Below the pieces are notes generated by a model. It was given only the letters and a program-made list of their open reading frames with translations, searched no databases and was not told the DNA's origin. DNA of 64,000 nt, taken from positions 403,114,814-403,178,813 of the forward strand of contig CM054057.1 in the NCBI GenBank assembly GCA_028641055.1, given 5' to 3'. A program made the position numbers and the translations under genes. The DNA is from Alopecurus myosuroides. Its lineage: Eukaryota > Streptophyta > Magnoliopsida > Poales > Poaceae. Of the stretch, positions 24,624-36,633 are shown piece after piece; the stretch's first letter is position 1; each line of letters begins with the position of its first letter.

Positions 24624-24704
24624 CTTGGTACAAGTGATGGTCCTGGTCCTGAAAGTAACAGGAGTTGCAATACCCCTCTTCAGCAAATCCTTCCTCCTCG
24701 TTTT
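24624..24704 (-). CDS. Putative acidic exon 2 of the LTR mini-gene (element F, left LTR)
   Basis: An 81-bp segment lies between an acceptor-like CGTTAG and CAAG/GCAAGC, a GC-type donor. Read in phase (2 + 78 + 1 bases) it encodes NEEEGFAEEGYCNSCYFQ and further Asp/His residues. Flanks, phase and acidic character match A exon 2, although the peptide itself is diverged. The right LTR copy is at 47895-47975; there, element G lies in the predicted intron. No start codon was assigned. Confidence 0.45.
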
Positions 24705-27700
24705 CTAACGTCGTAAAAAGAAATAAAGGCACACTTTCAGAGCCAACCAAGACAAACAATGCTACAAGTGATACATACAGCAAGCAATTAAAATGTAACA
24801 CTCAAGGTATTCAATTTTCCCGCAAGAAAATTGGCATAAAAACTATAGTGGGAAAATCTTCTTTTTCCTAGTGTTTAGGTGTGGCCAAACTCAATGATTT
24901 TTAGTTAAGAGCCCTATGGACCAGTGGGGTAAAACTCATGTTACTAGACAGTAGGGTGTCACATAAAACACAATTTGATGTCAAAAAAAAAACTTCCCCA
25001 ATATTCTCTATGGCAAGTACAAATAATAAGCTAAAATGTGCAAGTGGTGAAAAAGGCTCATGACAACAAGTCAAGCTCATTATCCACCATGATACAAAAA
25101 TACCAGTGGGTGTTCCACTAGAATAATGCTCATATAGAGGTTAGTAAGCCTCTGGTCACATTTCTAAAAATGCTCAAAACAAACAAACTAGTCTCAAAAA
25201 CTCCTACTCATACTAGTAGAAACTTGGGAAAAATACTAGACTAGTTTATACTTCACTTGTTAATTTTAGGCACAAGTTTGCAAACTAACAGAGGTAAAAT
25301 ACTCCTATAATCAGTACCAAAATGCTACTGGATCCTTCAAAACAAAATAATAAGTCTAGCTATTAACCAAGGAAAAACTAGACTAAAAATGCTACACATG
25401 TGAGGGAATTAAATCAAGGCACCCAAATGTTACTCAAACATTTTCTAATACTTAAGGGGAAAATTATCAGAGATGAAAACACAAGGGTAACAATGCCACA
25501 AGGACATTTCATCCTCTGTTTTCAACCACAAAGAATCATATTTTTCCCTAGTGGAAAACAAGACAAAAAGCATGCATGAATCATCTAGCATGAAATCTAG
25601 ACCTTAAGCCATGCTATTTAAATCTATTCCAAACACAAGCACCAAGTAACCAGAGGTTCTGTAACCCAAAATAACAGTACCAAAATGGTACTGGTTCCTT
25701 GAAAAATTAATCTATCAATTAGGCCTAATACATATCTAAAAATCTATTCAAAAACCTAGATAGAAATTAAGCTATGAGCAAGATCTATGCATGGAAAATA
25801 ATTCTAAAAATTCTACCACTCAAACCATTCATTCTAACATGTTCATATAACTTGTAAACATCATCACTACACTAGAAAACAACATTACAATCAAGAACAC
25901 ATCATGTGCACATCCCAACATGAACATATAAAACAAGATCTAGAAATAAAAATTAGGCAGAAAAGTACCAAAACTTGTTCTGTCTCCCTAATTTTTTCTA
26001 TGGCTTCAAAAATTAAATCCTTCTAGGATGTAATAGTCCTTAACAATACAAAGCCTCTCCAATTGGTCCCACTCAAAAATAATGTCCCAAACTCCCCCTA
26101 AAAATCCTGGAATAGCTCACAGATGTTTCACCAAAATTGATGGCATTTCCAACTGGTAACTCACCTTGGTTCAAACTAAACTTCTACTGGTAGGTATTTA
26201 CAAGGGATTTCCAAAACAGTTGAGTGTGTTCAAAAAGGTTTTGTATTTTGGAAGTTCTATTCATTTCAATTTTAAGGGTACTGTCTGGCAAAATGGCTAT
26301 AGAAAAATAACTAAAAGTCAAAACATTATTCTGCAAAAGGGAGGTGGTTGTGATTTTGTATGGATACATGTACAAAAATTGGCAAAGCCAAATAAAATCG
26401 TTTGCTAACTTTCCTAGGCCAAAATCTAACAGGTATCTTTCCGCCAGAATAATTCAATTTTTAAAATTTAACAGGGACAAGCCCAGATGGGCCGAATTCG
26501 CTATGCGCGGCCCAGCTAGTGCCTAGACTAGCCCGGCTATGCGCGCGCGGGGGCGGGGGACGCGGGAAACGCCAGTTTAAGCGTGGCCGTCGATCTCGCG
26601 ATCGACGGTTCGCTTCCTTTCTTCTTCCTCACCCCTCTCTCTCTCTCCCGGCGACAAACACCTCGCAGGCGTGCACGGTGCGGGCGGGGTGCTCACCTAG
26701 GGCAGCTGTGGAGCGGCGCGTGGTGGCGGAGGGGTCGTGGGAGGCTGGTGGCGCGGTGGTGGCGGCGTTCGCTTCCTCGACGGCGTGTTCCTCTCCGCGG
26801 CGGCACGGCGGACACGGCGGCGATGGCGCGGGCCCTCCTGCAAGCAAACGGACCGCGGAGGATGTCAGGGAGGTGGCCAGGGTCACGGGGAACTCGTGCA
26901 TGCAAGAATGACGAGCCCTCACTCACGGGGTTGTTCGTATTGCGTCGGTGGATCGTGCGGTGGCCGGCGGCGAAAATCTGCCCGTGCTCCTCGCACACGG
27001 CGAGGAACGGGTTGATTTCTCGTGGGTGGGGGAGTGGATGGTGGTGGCGTGCGGTGGCAAAACGGCACGGCCATTGGGGCTTTGTAGGCACGGGGCCCGT
27101 GTGGGTGCTCTCGGGTGCACATGTGTGCGTGTGTGTTGGCAAGAAGAGGGGTGGGGGGCCGTTTCCTCGTGTTCTCTCGAGCCAGGGGCGGTGCCAAGGG
27201 CACTAGTCACCACAGTGGGCTAGGAATAGAGAGGCATGTAGGGGTTTTGCTCATGCCACTTGCACACCCCCCCCCCTCTACTCGAGCCCTAGTTTCCCTC
27301 CTCTTTCCTTCCTTGCTAAGGCATGCCTCGGGCCAACAAACGCATGGTGAGGCAGAGGAATCCTAGGTGAGTGACTAGGATCAAAAACCACCCAAAAAGA
27401 TCAAGTATAGATCAAGAAAATCATCCCCCAAGTTCTATTCAAAAACAGATTCAGAAAATTCAGAAAATTACATTAGTGCTAATTTCACTAAGTGTTGGAA
27501 AAACAGAGATTTGAAGCAAAAGTTTCCTTCTGTTTGAAAGGGCAATTGAACTTGGATTTTGAAAATTCAAGTTGGTAATTGTTCTATGTACTTTCTAGTT
27601 TGAGAAAACAACAATTACACAAGAATTTGAGTTGGTTAACCTTCTGAAAACAACTGTCCAAAAGGCTATGTTTCTGTTTTCCAAAAAGAATTGGTTTTGC

Positions 27701-28220
27701 AATATTTTTATACTAGGAAAACAATCATGGATTAGATTGTTTTCCAAGTGCTAAATTTAAACCAGTGGCATTTAGTTGTATTACATAACATGGTCAACCA
27801 TAATACAACAACAAAACAACAAATCAAATATGTTTACCTCCTGAAAACAAGTGTGGAAAACAGCTAGTTCTGTTGTTTTTCTGCTAAATGTTTAAATAGG
27901 AAATAAATTCCCAAAGCTATTTAAATCCAAACCAAAGTGTTTCCTTGGTCAAGGAATGACTAAATAATGCTATCATGAGTGAATCAAGCATTCCCCAAAC
28001 TTTGAGAGGAAAATTCTTAGGGTTTCCAGTTGAAAAACCATCAGGCAGGAAATAATCAATCATCAGGGAAAATCCTCAAATGAGTGAAAAGAAACACACC
28101 ACTTATATTGCATAGATAAACATGACTACAAGACATGTTGTCCACTTAATTGTCTTACAAAAGTCTTAAGATGCTTGCTAATATACTATTAAACAAGTGC
28201 TTAAAAACAGGGGTGTTACA

Positions 28221-28231
28221 AATCTCCCCCT
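28221..28231 (-). other. Element F polypurine tract
   Basis: On the minus strand AGGGGGAGATT directly precedes the 3' LTR, the canonical Tekay polypurine tract. Confidence 0.85.
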
Positions 28232-28263
28232 CATAAAAGAATCTCGTCCCGAGATTAGCGGGT

Positions 28264-31200
28264 CTAGGCTTTAAGAAAATCAGGGAACTCCTTCCTGATA
28301 TCATCCTCACGCTCCCAGGTAGCTTCTTCCTCAGAATGATTCGTCCACTGAATCTTAAGGAATTTTATAGCACGCCTCCTGGTAGCGTGCACAATCTCCT
28401 CGAGAACCCGCAGAGGTCTATCACGATAAGTCAAGTCATCATTGATATCAATGGTCCTGAAATCTATGTCTTGATACGAGAGATCCTTCTCAGGTACTTG
28501 CAGACATTTCCGGAGCAATGACACATGGAAAACATTGTGAAATGCAGATAGCTCCTCAGGTAATTCTAACTGATAAGAAACTTTGCCACGACGTGCCAAG
28601 ATCTTAAAAGGGCCAATATACCTGGGTGCCAGCTTTCCCTTGACATGGAAACGCTGCATCCCTTTGAGTGGCGTAACACGAAGGTACACGAAATCTCCAA
28701 TGCTGAAAGAGACATCGCGACGCTTCGTATCAGCATAACTCTTCTGACGAGATTGAGCTGTCTTTAAACGTTCCCGAATAAGCTGAACCTGCTCTTCTGC
28801 AGCTTTCAAAGTGTCCACACCAAAAACCTGACTGTCTCCAGTCTCAGTCCAATTCAGAGGTGTGCGGCATTTACGTCCATACAGTGCTTCAAAAGGGGCC
28901 ATTTGCAAGCTAGACTGATAACTGTTGTTGTAAGAAAACTCTGCGAAAGGAAGACAGTCTTCCCATTTAACTCCGTAGGACAACACACAAGCACGGAGCA
29001 TGTCTTTCAGAATTTGGTTCACACGCTCTGTCTGTCCATCAGTCTGCGGGTGATAGGCTGTGCTAAAAGCTAATTTGGTTCCCAAACTCTCGTGCAACTT
29101 CTTCCAAAACCTAGATGTGAACTGTGTACCTCGATCAGACACAATCCTTCTTGGGACTCCGTGCAGGCTGACAATCCGAGTAATGTAAAGATCAGCAAGC
29201 TGATCTCCACGATAGGTGGTCCGGACAGGAATAAAGTGAGCAACTTTCGTGAGCCTGTCCACGACAACCCATATAGAATCATTTCCTCGGCTGGACCTAG
29301 GAAGTCCTGTGATGAAGTCCATCCCCACTTCATCCCATTTCCAAACAGGTACTTGCAACGGCTGGAGCAAGCCAGCGGGACGCTGGTGTTCACTTGCTGG
29401 CAGACATGGCACTTGGCTACAAATGAAGCAATATCCCGCTTCATCCCATGCCACCAGAATCTCTCCTTGAGGTCTTGATACATCTTTGTTCCTCTAAGAT
29501 GGATAGAATACATGGTCTCATGAGCTTCGACCATGATGGTCTGCTTGAGATCAGACTCAGAGGGAACACAAATACGACCTTCATACCATAATCCCTTATC
29601 AGCATCGATAGTAAACCCAGCAACCTTCTCCTTCTCCATGCGGGCCTTAATACCATCAATACTTTTCTGGCCTTTCTGCGCTTCTTTGATTTGGTCAACC
29701 AGAGTTGGTTTAAGTTCTATGGCGTCCAACATACCATAGCTGACCACTTCAATGCCAAGTTGGTCAAGCTCTTTCCACAACTCGGGCTGCCTTACTAGAA
29801 TCATAGCATTTAGAGAGGCTGGCTCTCGACTAAGAGCATCTGCAACCACATTTGCCTTCCCAGGGTGATAATGAATACTCAGATCATAATCTTTAATGAG
29901 CTCAATCCAGCGGCGCTGCCTCATGTTGAGCTCACGTTGAGTAAAGATATACTTTAAACTCTTATGATCCGTGTAAATTTCCACTCTTCTTCCCATAAGA
30001 AAGTGTCGCCATGTCTTGAGGGCATGAACAACAGCAGCAAGCTCTAAGTCATGAGTGGGATAATTCAACTCGTGGGGTCTCAACTGGCGGGATATAAAAG
30101 ATATCACTTTCCCTTCTTGCATAAGTACGCTTCCAAGACCAAGCTTAGAAGCGTCACAATATACGTCGAAATTCCTGGTGATATCCGGCATAATAAGGAT
30201 TGGAGAGGTCACCAGTCGATTCTTCAACTCATTGAAACTCTCCTCGCGCTTGTCCGTCCATAGGAACTTGCTATCCTTCTTGAGCAACTGGGTGAGGGGT
30301 CTGGCTATACTCGAGAATCCCTGAACAAACTTGTGGTAATATCCTGCCAAACCCAGAAAGGATCTGACTTCAGTCTGGTTGGTTGGAGCAGCACGCTTCT
30401 CCACAGACTGAACTAGTGTAGGGTCAACAGATATTCCTCCCGCAGATACTACATGTCCAAGAAACCCGACTTCCGTCAACCAGAATTGACATTTACTAAA
30501 CTTAGCATACAATTGATGCTCACGAAGTGTTCCGAGCACAATTCTCAGATGTTCTTCGTGTTCTTCCTCACTCCGAGAATATATGAGAATGTCGTCAATA
30601 AACACCACGACAAACTTGTCTAGAAAATCCATGAATACCTTATTCATGAGATTCATGAAATAGGCAGGGGCATTGGTTAGACCAAAGGACATCACGGTGT
30701 ATTCATACAGCCCGTAACGAGTGGTGAAAGCAGTCTTGGGAATATCAGTATCACGGACTATCAATTGGTGATAACCAGTCCGAAGGTCGATCTTCGAGAA
30801 GATTACGGCCCCATTCAGCTGGTCAAACAGGTCTTCAATTTTGGGCAACGGGTATTTGTTCTTGATGGTAACATCATTCAACTTGCGGTAGTCCAAACAT
30901 AAACGAGTGGTACCGTCCCGTTTTTCCACAAAAATGATCGGAGATCCCCATGGCGATGCACTAGGGAGAATCAAACCTTTTCTCAACATGTCATCCAGCT
31001 GGGTCTTCAACTCATCTAATTCCTTTGGGTTCATCCGATAGGGCTTCTGTGCTATGCGTCCAGTTCCGGGCACTAACTCGATCACAAACTCGATATCCCG
31101 ATCAGGGGGCATACCGGGTAACTCTTCAGGAAAAACATCCGGGTATTCGCAAACGACCGGGACTTCCTCAAGGTCAGGGTGGGCTATACCAGTGTGGCAG

Positions 31201-31598
31201 TGAACTTGTGATGAGGGTTTAGTTGCAGTCTACGCAACCTTTTCCCCATCCTCAGAGATCATTTCAATTGATTTCTTAGTGCAGTCAATAACCCCCTTAT
31301 ACTTGGCCATCCAGTTCATACCGAGTACCACTTCTATCCCCTTGGATCCCAGCACTATAAGATCAGCATGAAAAGTTTTTCCTTGTATTTCTACTGGTAC
31401 TTCATTGCAAATTAGGTTGGCTTTAGTACTATCCCCAGGTATTTGTACTAACATAGGGTTGTGCATACAGGAATGCTTCATACCACTTTTCTCAGCAAAC
31501 GGTTTAGTGACAAAAGAATGTGATGCACCAGAATCAAACAGTATTGCGGCTGGCACCGAGTTGACAGGAAACATACCCATCACCATGTCTGGTGCCTC
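28264..31598 (-). pseudogene. Element F pol: protease, RT, RNase H, integrase, chromodomain
   Basis: In element order: protease with ILFDSGASHSF (near 31535), a TAG at 31230-31232, then RT with [14 protein letters not shown] and the catalytic FIDD near 30600. RNase H follows with [20 protein letters not shown] and the end motif [14 protein letters not shown]. Integrase has [20 protein letters not shown] and QTERVN, then a GPF region (RYIGPFKI) and a chromodomain ending in FPDFLKA, stop at 28264. Gag and pol share one frame, as usual in this lineage. A frameshift near 29390, within the zinc-binding part of integrase, looks like a loss of about seven bases between CQQV and EHQRP. Apart from this and the TAG codons the enzyme motifs look intact. 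Confidence 0.92.
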
Positions 31599-32786
31599 CT
31601 AAGCTTCTGCAGCAGTGACGTGGTGCAGGTGTCCCTTCATCCTATTCTACCGTCCAGTGGAAGGACCATGGTTCATCTTGGTTGCAGTAGGCTGGGCTGT
31701 GGCAGTAGCTTTGGTGGGGCACTCACGAGCAAAGTGACCTTCCTTTCCGCAGGCAAAGCAACCTCCAGAAGGCCTTGGGCTTGGGTTAGGCTTGGGAGCA
31801 TTGTTGGAGTTGTTCCCATTTCCACTATTGTTGCCTCCATAGCGGTTTCCATGATTATTCCCAGAATGATTACCATGGTTACCACCATAGCTATTTCCTC
31901 CGTACCTTGGTGCATAAGGTGCAGAGTGGTTGTAGTTGTTGGGCCTTGGTGCATAGTTGTGGTTGGTGCGGGGTGCATAAGCAGGCGCCTTGTGGGATGG
32001 TGGCCTCGCATACGGAGTGTTGTGAGTCCTTTGAGCACTAGGTCCTCCATGCACAGTCATTTTCCTCTTGCGGTTATCATCAGCAGATTTCCACTTGTGC
32101 TCCAGTACCATAGCGGCATTTGCAAGGGTCTCCAAGTCCTGGAATGGAACCACCACTAGAGCGCACTGGAGCTCATCATCCAGCCCATTTAAGAACCTCT
32201 CTCTTTTCTTAGCATCAGTATTAATATCATCATGTGCATACCTGGACAGAGTAGTGAAATTCTCCCAGTACTCAGACACAGGCATACTTCCCTGCCTCAG
32301 CTTCAGAAATTTCTCACGCATAAGTGCCATCATTCCTTGGGGAATGTGGTACTTGCGGAATCTTGCAGAGAAATCCTCCCAGTTGAACACGTGACCAGCA
32401 GCAACAGTCTCACGTGTAGTCTCCCACCAAGTCCTGGCAGGACCAGCAAGAAAATGGGAGGCAAACAGGACATTATCATTCTCCTCAACTGAAGCAACCT
32501 CCAGTTTGTTTGCAATGGTGCGGAGCCAGTCGTCAGCATCGAGAGGCTCCACAATCCTAGTGAAGACTGGGGGGTTGGTGTGCTGAAAGTCTCTCAGTGT
32601 CGAGCGAGCACCATTGCCATTGCCATTGCCATTGACATTATTGTTGGCGACAGCAGCTAGTTGTTGCAGAGCGGTAATGGTAGCTGCACTCTCATCTCGG
32701 CTGGCCTGGCGATCCTCCATCAGCAGGGCCAACAGCGCCTCCACTGTGGGTGGTGGTGGCGGTGGGGGTTCGCGACGAGGTGCCAT
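31599..32786 (-). pseudogene. Element F gag with CCHC zinc knuckle
   Basis: Starts at the ATG at 32786 (MAPRREPPPPPPP), runs through the capsid core (DDWLRTIANKLEVA, ARTWWETTRE, FRKYHIPQGMM) into an Asn/Gly-rich linker and the knuckle CFACGKEGHFAREC, and meets a TAG at 31647-31649. The same frame continues through a second TAG at 31599-31601 into protease. Both stops fall where Gln or Glu would be expected. Gag forms the particle that packages the RNA. Confidence 0.9.
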
Positions 32787-33164
32787 TCTGAAGTGAAAAC
32801 AAGTGTAAGTTTTTAGAAGTATATTCTTGTTTTTGAAAACCCGGTACCTTTAACATAAGAAAAAGGAATACGAGCGATATGTTTCAAAAACAAGAGCGGG
32901 GCAGTCGCAAACACGGATGAAATGAACGCAAAGTAGTGACAACCATCAAAGAACCAAGCAGAACATTTCATTCAACACAATAACTAAACAGAGTTTTTGA
33001 CATTACACACACACATTACAAGCCATATTTTACAAGGAAGGCTTCATCGAGCTACAAGGGGTGCGATTGGTGGGGTCATCGCAAGGCTACTACTACCAAA
33101 ACGATCTAGCATACTTATCTAGCATCTAGACCAGCATCAAGTGCTAAGGGTGAGGAGGCTGTGA

Positions 33165-34127
33165 CTACACCGAGTCGTCACTGTCCCCAACCTCGAAGAT
33201 ACGCTCCTCAGGGTCCTCCTCCTCCTCCTCCTCGCCAAGCAGGTCATCATCATCCTACTCGCTAGCCTCACTCATATCCATCCCCTCCAAGTCGGACGGA
33301 ACATCCTCTACTGGCAGGAGCTCCTCAATCTCCCTGCTGAGCTCTGTGCCCTCCTCCTCAAGCTCCTCTATGGCAGAGTCTCTCGCGGCTATGTCGTCAC
33401 GAGCTATGTGAAGCCTAGTGTGCAGAACTGAGTTAGCCCCCTCCAGATCCGTCACCCTGCTGGTGAGACGAGCACGGCTCAGACGGGTGGCCCGCAGCTG
33501 TCTCTCCAAGGCACGGCTCCTTGCGGTGGCGGCCTCAAACTCCTCCCTCAACTGGGACAACTGCTGTGCCAGTGCACCACTCTCCTCCTGGCTGTCCTGA
33601 AGCTCAGCCCTCAGCTCGTCAGTCTCGGCTATCAGTGTGTGGTGCACAAGTGTGCCGAGGTGGTGAGCGAGTCGCTAATCGTCCAACCGGTGCTGAGTGC
33701 GGTACAACAGAATCTCCATCTCGTCCAAGTGAGGACCAACAGTGGTAGTGTCTGGCTCGACAGGAAGTGGTATGCCCTCCTCATCGCGCCTCCCAATCAA
33801 CTCAAACCGGGAACCGATGAACATGTACTCCCCAATGTGTGCCAGTCGTGCCACTGACTCCTGAATCACCCGCACGGCTGCCTCGGTCCAAGAACGATCA
33901 ACAGCACGAAAGACGTAGGCCTCCACTGTCGGGCTAGCCAGAGGTGCACGGATAGTGACCTCCGCGTACCAGTCTCCCTCCAGAGGTGCACCGTCAACTA
34001 GTCCTCCTCGCAGCTCCGGAAGTGGACGTCCCAACACAGTAGCCATAGCTACAAGCCTCTCCTCGAAAAGGAAAGTCTCGCCACGTGGACGTCCCAACTG
34101 GAAAGCCTCGGTGATGACCACGTCCAT
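33165..34127 (-). pseudogene. Element F extra ORF between primer site and gag (320 codons, two TAG)
   Basis: It starts at an ATG at 34127 (MDVVITEAFQLGRP), about 225 bp inside the primer-binding site, and ends at TAG 33165-33167, about 380 bp before gag. Only two in-frame TAG codons (33675 and 33255) interrupt 320 codons. The first half is a mixed alpha/beta-looking region of about 150 residues with no motif I recognise. The next 110 or so residues are heptad-rich and Arg/Glu/Leu-rich (near LRAELQDSQEES), typical of a coiled coil, and the tail is a run of Asp and Glu. It lies in the same frame as gag-pol. Not gag, not envelope-like. Function unknown; it was probably intact in the parent copy. 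Confidence 0.65.
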
Positions 34128-34352
34128 CTACACAAAATTTTAAGTATAGTTTAAGTGAGATCACAGTATGCAAAGTTTTAAGTTAATGCAAAGAACAATC
34201 TTAATGCAAGTAGAGTTTGACACAGAGAGGTGGTGGAATATAGGGAATATTTTTATACCTAGTCATATATCCAACTTTTTTTTGTATCTGTAACTTAGAT
34301 TTTTGGAGTATACACTAACGTCCATGCTAACTAAGGTCTCCTAGAGTCAGGA

Positions 34353-34366
34353 TGGCTCTGATACCA
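34353..34366 (-). other. Element F primer-binding site (tRNA-iMet type)
   Basis: On the minus strand TGGTATCAGAGCCA begins four bases inside the 5' LTR; this matches the 3' end of initiator tRNA-Met. Confidence 0.9.
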
Positions 34367-34370
34367 ACTT

Positions 34371-35519
34371 TGTAGAGGCCCCAAACCGGAAGGTTCAGAA
34401 CCCCTCATATGCATTCATTCACAATCCCAGAATAACCAGTTGTGAACAACATACGTAGTTGGCATACAGAATACATCATCCATTACACGAATATTAGAGT
34501 CTTACATAAATGGTCATATGACCAAGTTCTTGATAACTGTCACACAGGACAGACATTCAAATAAACACAGCGGAAGACGACAAGCATAGCGTAGTAGAAC
34601 CCGAGTCACGCCTCGTCCTACATGCTGCTGACTGGGAGACGATCCTAACTCGCAGGGCCATCAGTGTAGAACCCCTCCTCATAGAACTCCTCCTGGGGTG
34701 GCTCCTCATAGTCTGATAAGTAGATACCAGGGGCGAAACCAAATGAGTACATTTGAATGTACTCAACAAGACATCCTTTATAAGCTTACAATTATGCATA
34801 CATGCTTATTTGGTGGAGTGGGTAGGCCATACATAAGGTTCAGCTACCCATGACAGATAAAAGATTTATCATGGTTGATTCTTCAAGTTTCTTTCTTAGT
34901 GAAAAATCCTTTAAAATAATGTAGTTTTTCTCTCGTAGATATCACATATCTTGGAGGTTTTATAAGGCTTTTAGAAAAGAAAGTTTTCTTTTCAGAAACT
35001 TTTAGTAATAGTTTCCTTCTCATCAGTATCTCGCAGATACCAAGTCATTCCTCCATAGTACCTCTCAGGTACAAGGCCGTACTTCAAAACCTCTTTTGAA
35101 AAGTTGACACAATACTAGCTACATGGCCATTCAACCGTCCATATCCGAGGACGCGGCTATCTCGAAATAGTTTTACTCTGTAGAGGTGTACACATTTCCA
35201 CTAGATCCAGAATCCGCCATGAAACAACCATGGACTGTCCTCAACCTATGAGAACATCAGATAACTGATCTTGACTATCCACTATGTACAAGCTAGTACA
35301 TGACTATCTCTTCAATTGGGGTTCCCCCTCCCCGGCAAGCCGTGTCACACACCACCCAGACAGGAGACCCAACTGCTGCATCCGGAGGGAAAATTAATCC
35401 CACACTTTAGATGTCCCGTATGCCCACTCCTAGCGACACTTCGGTTCGGAGGATCCAATCCTCTATAGCACTTGAGATAGCTCACACACTAACCATAACA
35501 AGTTTTTAATCAAGCCCCT
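34371..35519 (-). repeat. Element F 5' LTR, inner part (1149 bp)
   Basis: Matches 23052-24197 and is cut by element G after CCCCT (35515-35519). It contains the second copy of the terminal acidic exon at 34645-34712. Confidence 0.92.
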
Positions 35520-36092
35520 TGTCGAGACATCGTAGTAGTTTTCATAGACTGGGGTGCCATGAGACTACGGTAGAGACGTGGGGTAACGGTATAGCGTAGT
35601 AACACAGAACACGGGATTTACCCAGGTTCGGTACGTCGCGATAGTACGGCGTACCTACTCCTGCACTTCTCACTATGTGGGACTAAAGCCCGTATAATAA
35701 GGTTACAGTGTAAAGGAATAGATCTAGCTACTCGTCGAGGATGAACTTCCCGGCGAGTTGCGCAAGGCTTAAGCTAGAACCTAGAACCTTGTAACTAAAA
35801 GAACTTATGAAATCTATCTCCCGTCCGGCTTTATATAATAGCCGGATTAGGGCTTACAGAACCAGAAACCTAGAAGACTACGTTTAACTTGTAACTTGGA
35901 AAGTAAGGAATCTGTCTTCTCCTCCAACCCAGATCACGCGGGCCGTGATCCGGGTTCTTCTAGAATCCGGCTTCTGCGCGTCGGACTACTGGGCCGCCCA
36001 ATGGACCTAAGCCCATTACCTTGCAGGCCACCCTGGTAGTCCAGCTCTTTTGTCTACCATCTTCTATACCCCTATTTGGTATATATCCGACA
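35520..36092 (-). repeat. Element G 3' LTR (573 bp)
   Basis: Reads as identical to 46895-47467. It contains a TATATAAA box (minus strand, 35837-35830) inside a perfect 7-bp inverted repeat, and a second hairpin (GATCACG with CGTGATC, 35932-35950). Confidence 0.95.
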
Positions 36093-36108
36093 GTAGCCCC
36101 CAGGAAGG
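36093..36108 (-). other. Element G polypurine tract
   Basis: On the minus strand the purine-rich CCTTCCTGGGGGCTAC directly precedes the 3' LTR; GGGGGCTAC next to the LTR is typical of Tat elements. Confidence 0.8.
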
Positions 36109-36484
36109 ATCAAAACTCTGAAACACCGCCTTTCGTCAAATACATTTTGTCCGGGAAACTTGATTCAGCAGTCTTGATTCTTTCTTCTTCCCTTTTGAAG
36201 GAGATGGTAATATGAAACTCGGAACTATGAAAATCCGGCTTTTCTTCTCGCGATCCTTCGCGGAAAAGGAACACGTGACATTAGCGCTTTAATCATGCTG
36301 ACGCAAGCGCCGCTTGGTTTCACGCGGGAAACCCTGCAACGTATCTCTGACAGATTCTCACGAGAAACGAGGAGATAGCCATCATTCCTCTGTCGTTCCG
36401 TTTCCCGGATTTTCCGGCGAGCGACACGCGTCGAACATCCAACGGTCAAAAGAGCCGTTGGCGCGTATCTAGAGGTTTTTAGGC

Positions 36485-36492
36485 TATAAATA
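36485..36492 (+). promoter_or_regulatory. TATA box of the antisense gene in G
   Basis: TATAAATA lies 142 bp before the only plausible start codon of the plus-strand gene and is followed by a C/T-rich leader. It is on the strand opposite to the element promoter. Confidence 0.7.
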
Positions 36493-36633
36493 GCCGTCCT
36501 CGTCGTCTCCGAAAATCTTTCCTCACTCCCTCTGCCCACGCCATTGACGCAAACGCGAGCACGAGAGCTTAGAACGAATCCTTGCCCCGACGAGCCCTTT
36601 GCACGCCGGAGCGCTCCGTCACCACCGAAAACG

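Larger units (their letters stand above)
23052..28220 (-). repeat. Element F 3' LTR (5169 bp)
   Basis: Complete copy. It has a GC-rich zone (about 26510-27360) that looks like the promoter and leader, and AT-rich zones on both sides. It matches the split right copy (34371-35519 and 47473-51487) with about 1-2% differences by eye, including a C-tract length difference near 27268. Confidence 0.92.

Noticed and set aside
26519..27366. Cluster of overlapping ORFs on both strands in the GC-rich zone of the F LTR, repeated at 49789-50633
   Set aside because: High GC content suppresses stops in all frames. The two copies are the two LTRs of one recent element, so their similarity says nothing about selection. 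No motif or plausible single frame stands out.
30051..32796. Plus-strand ORFs opposite the gag-pol of F
   Set aside because: Shadows of the minus-strand coding sequence.
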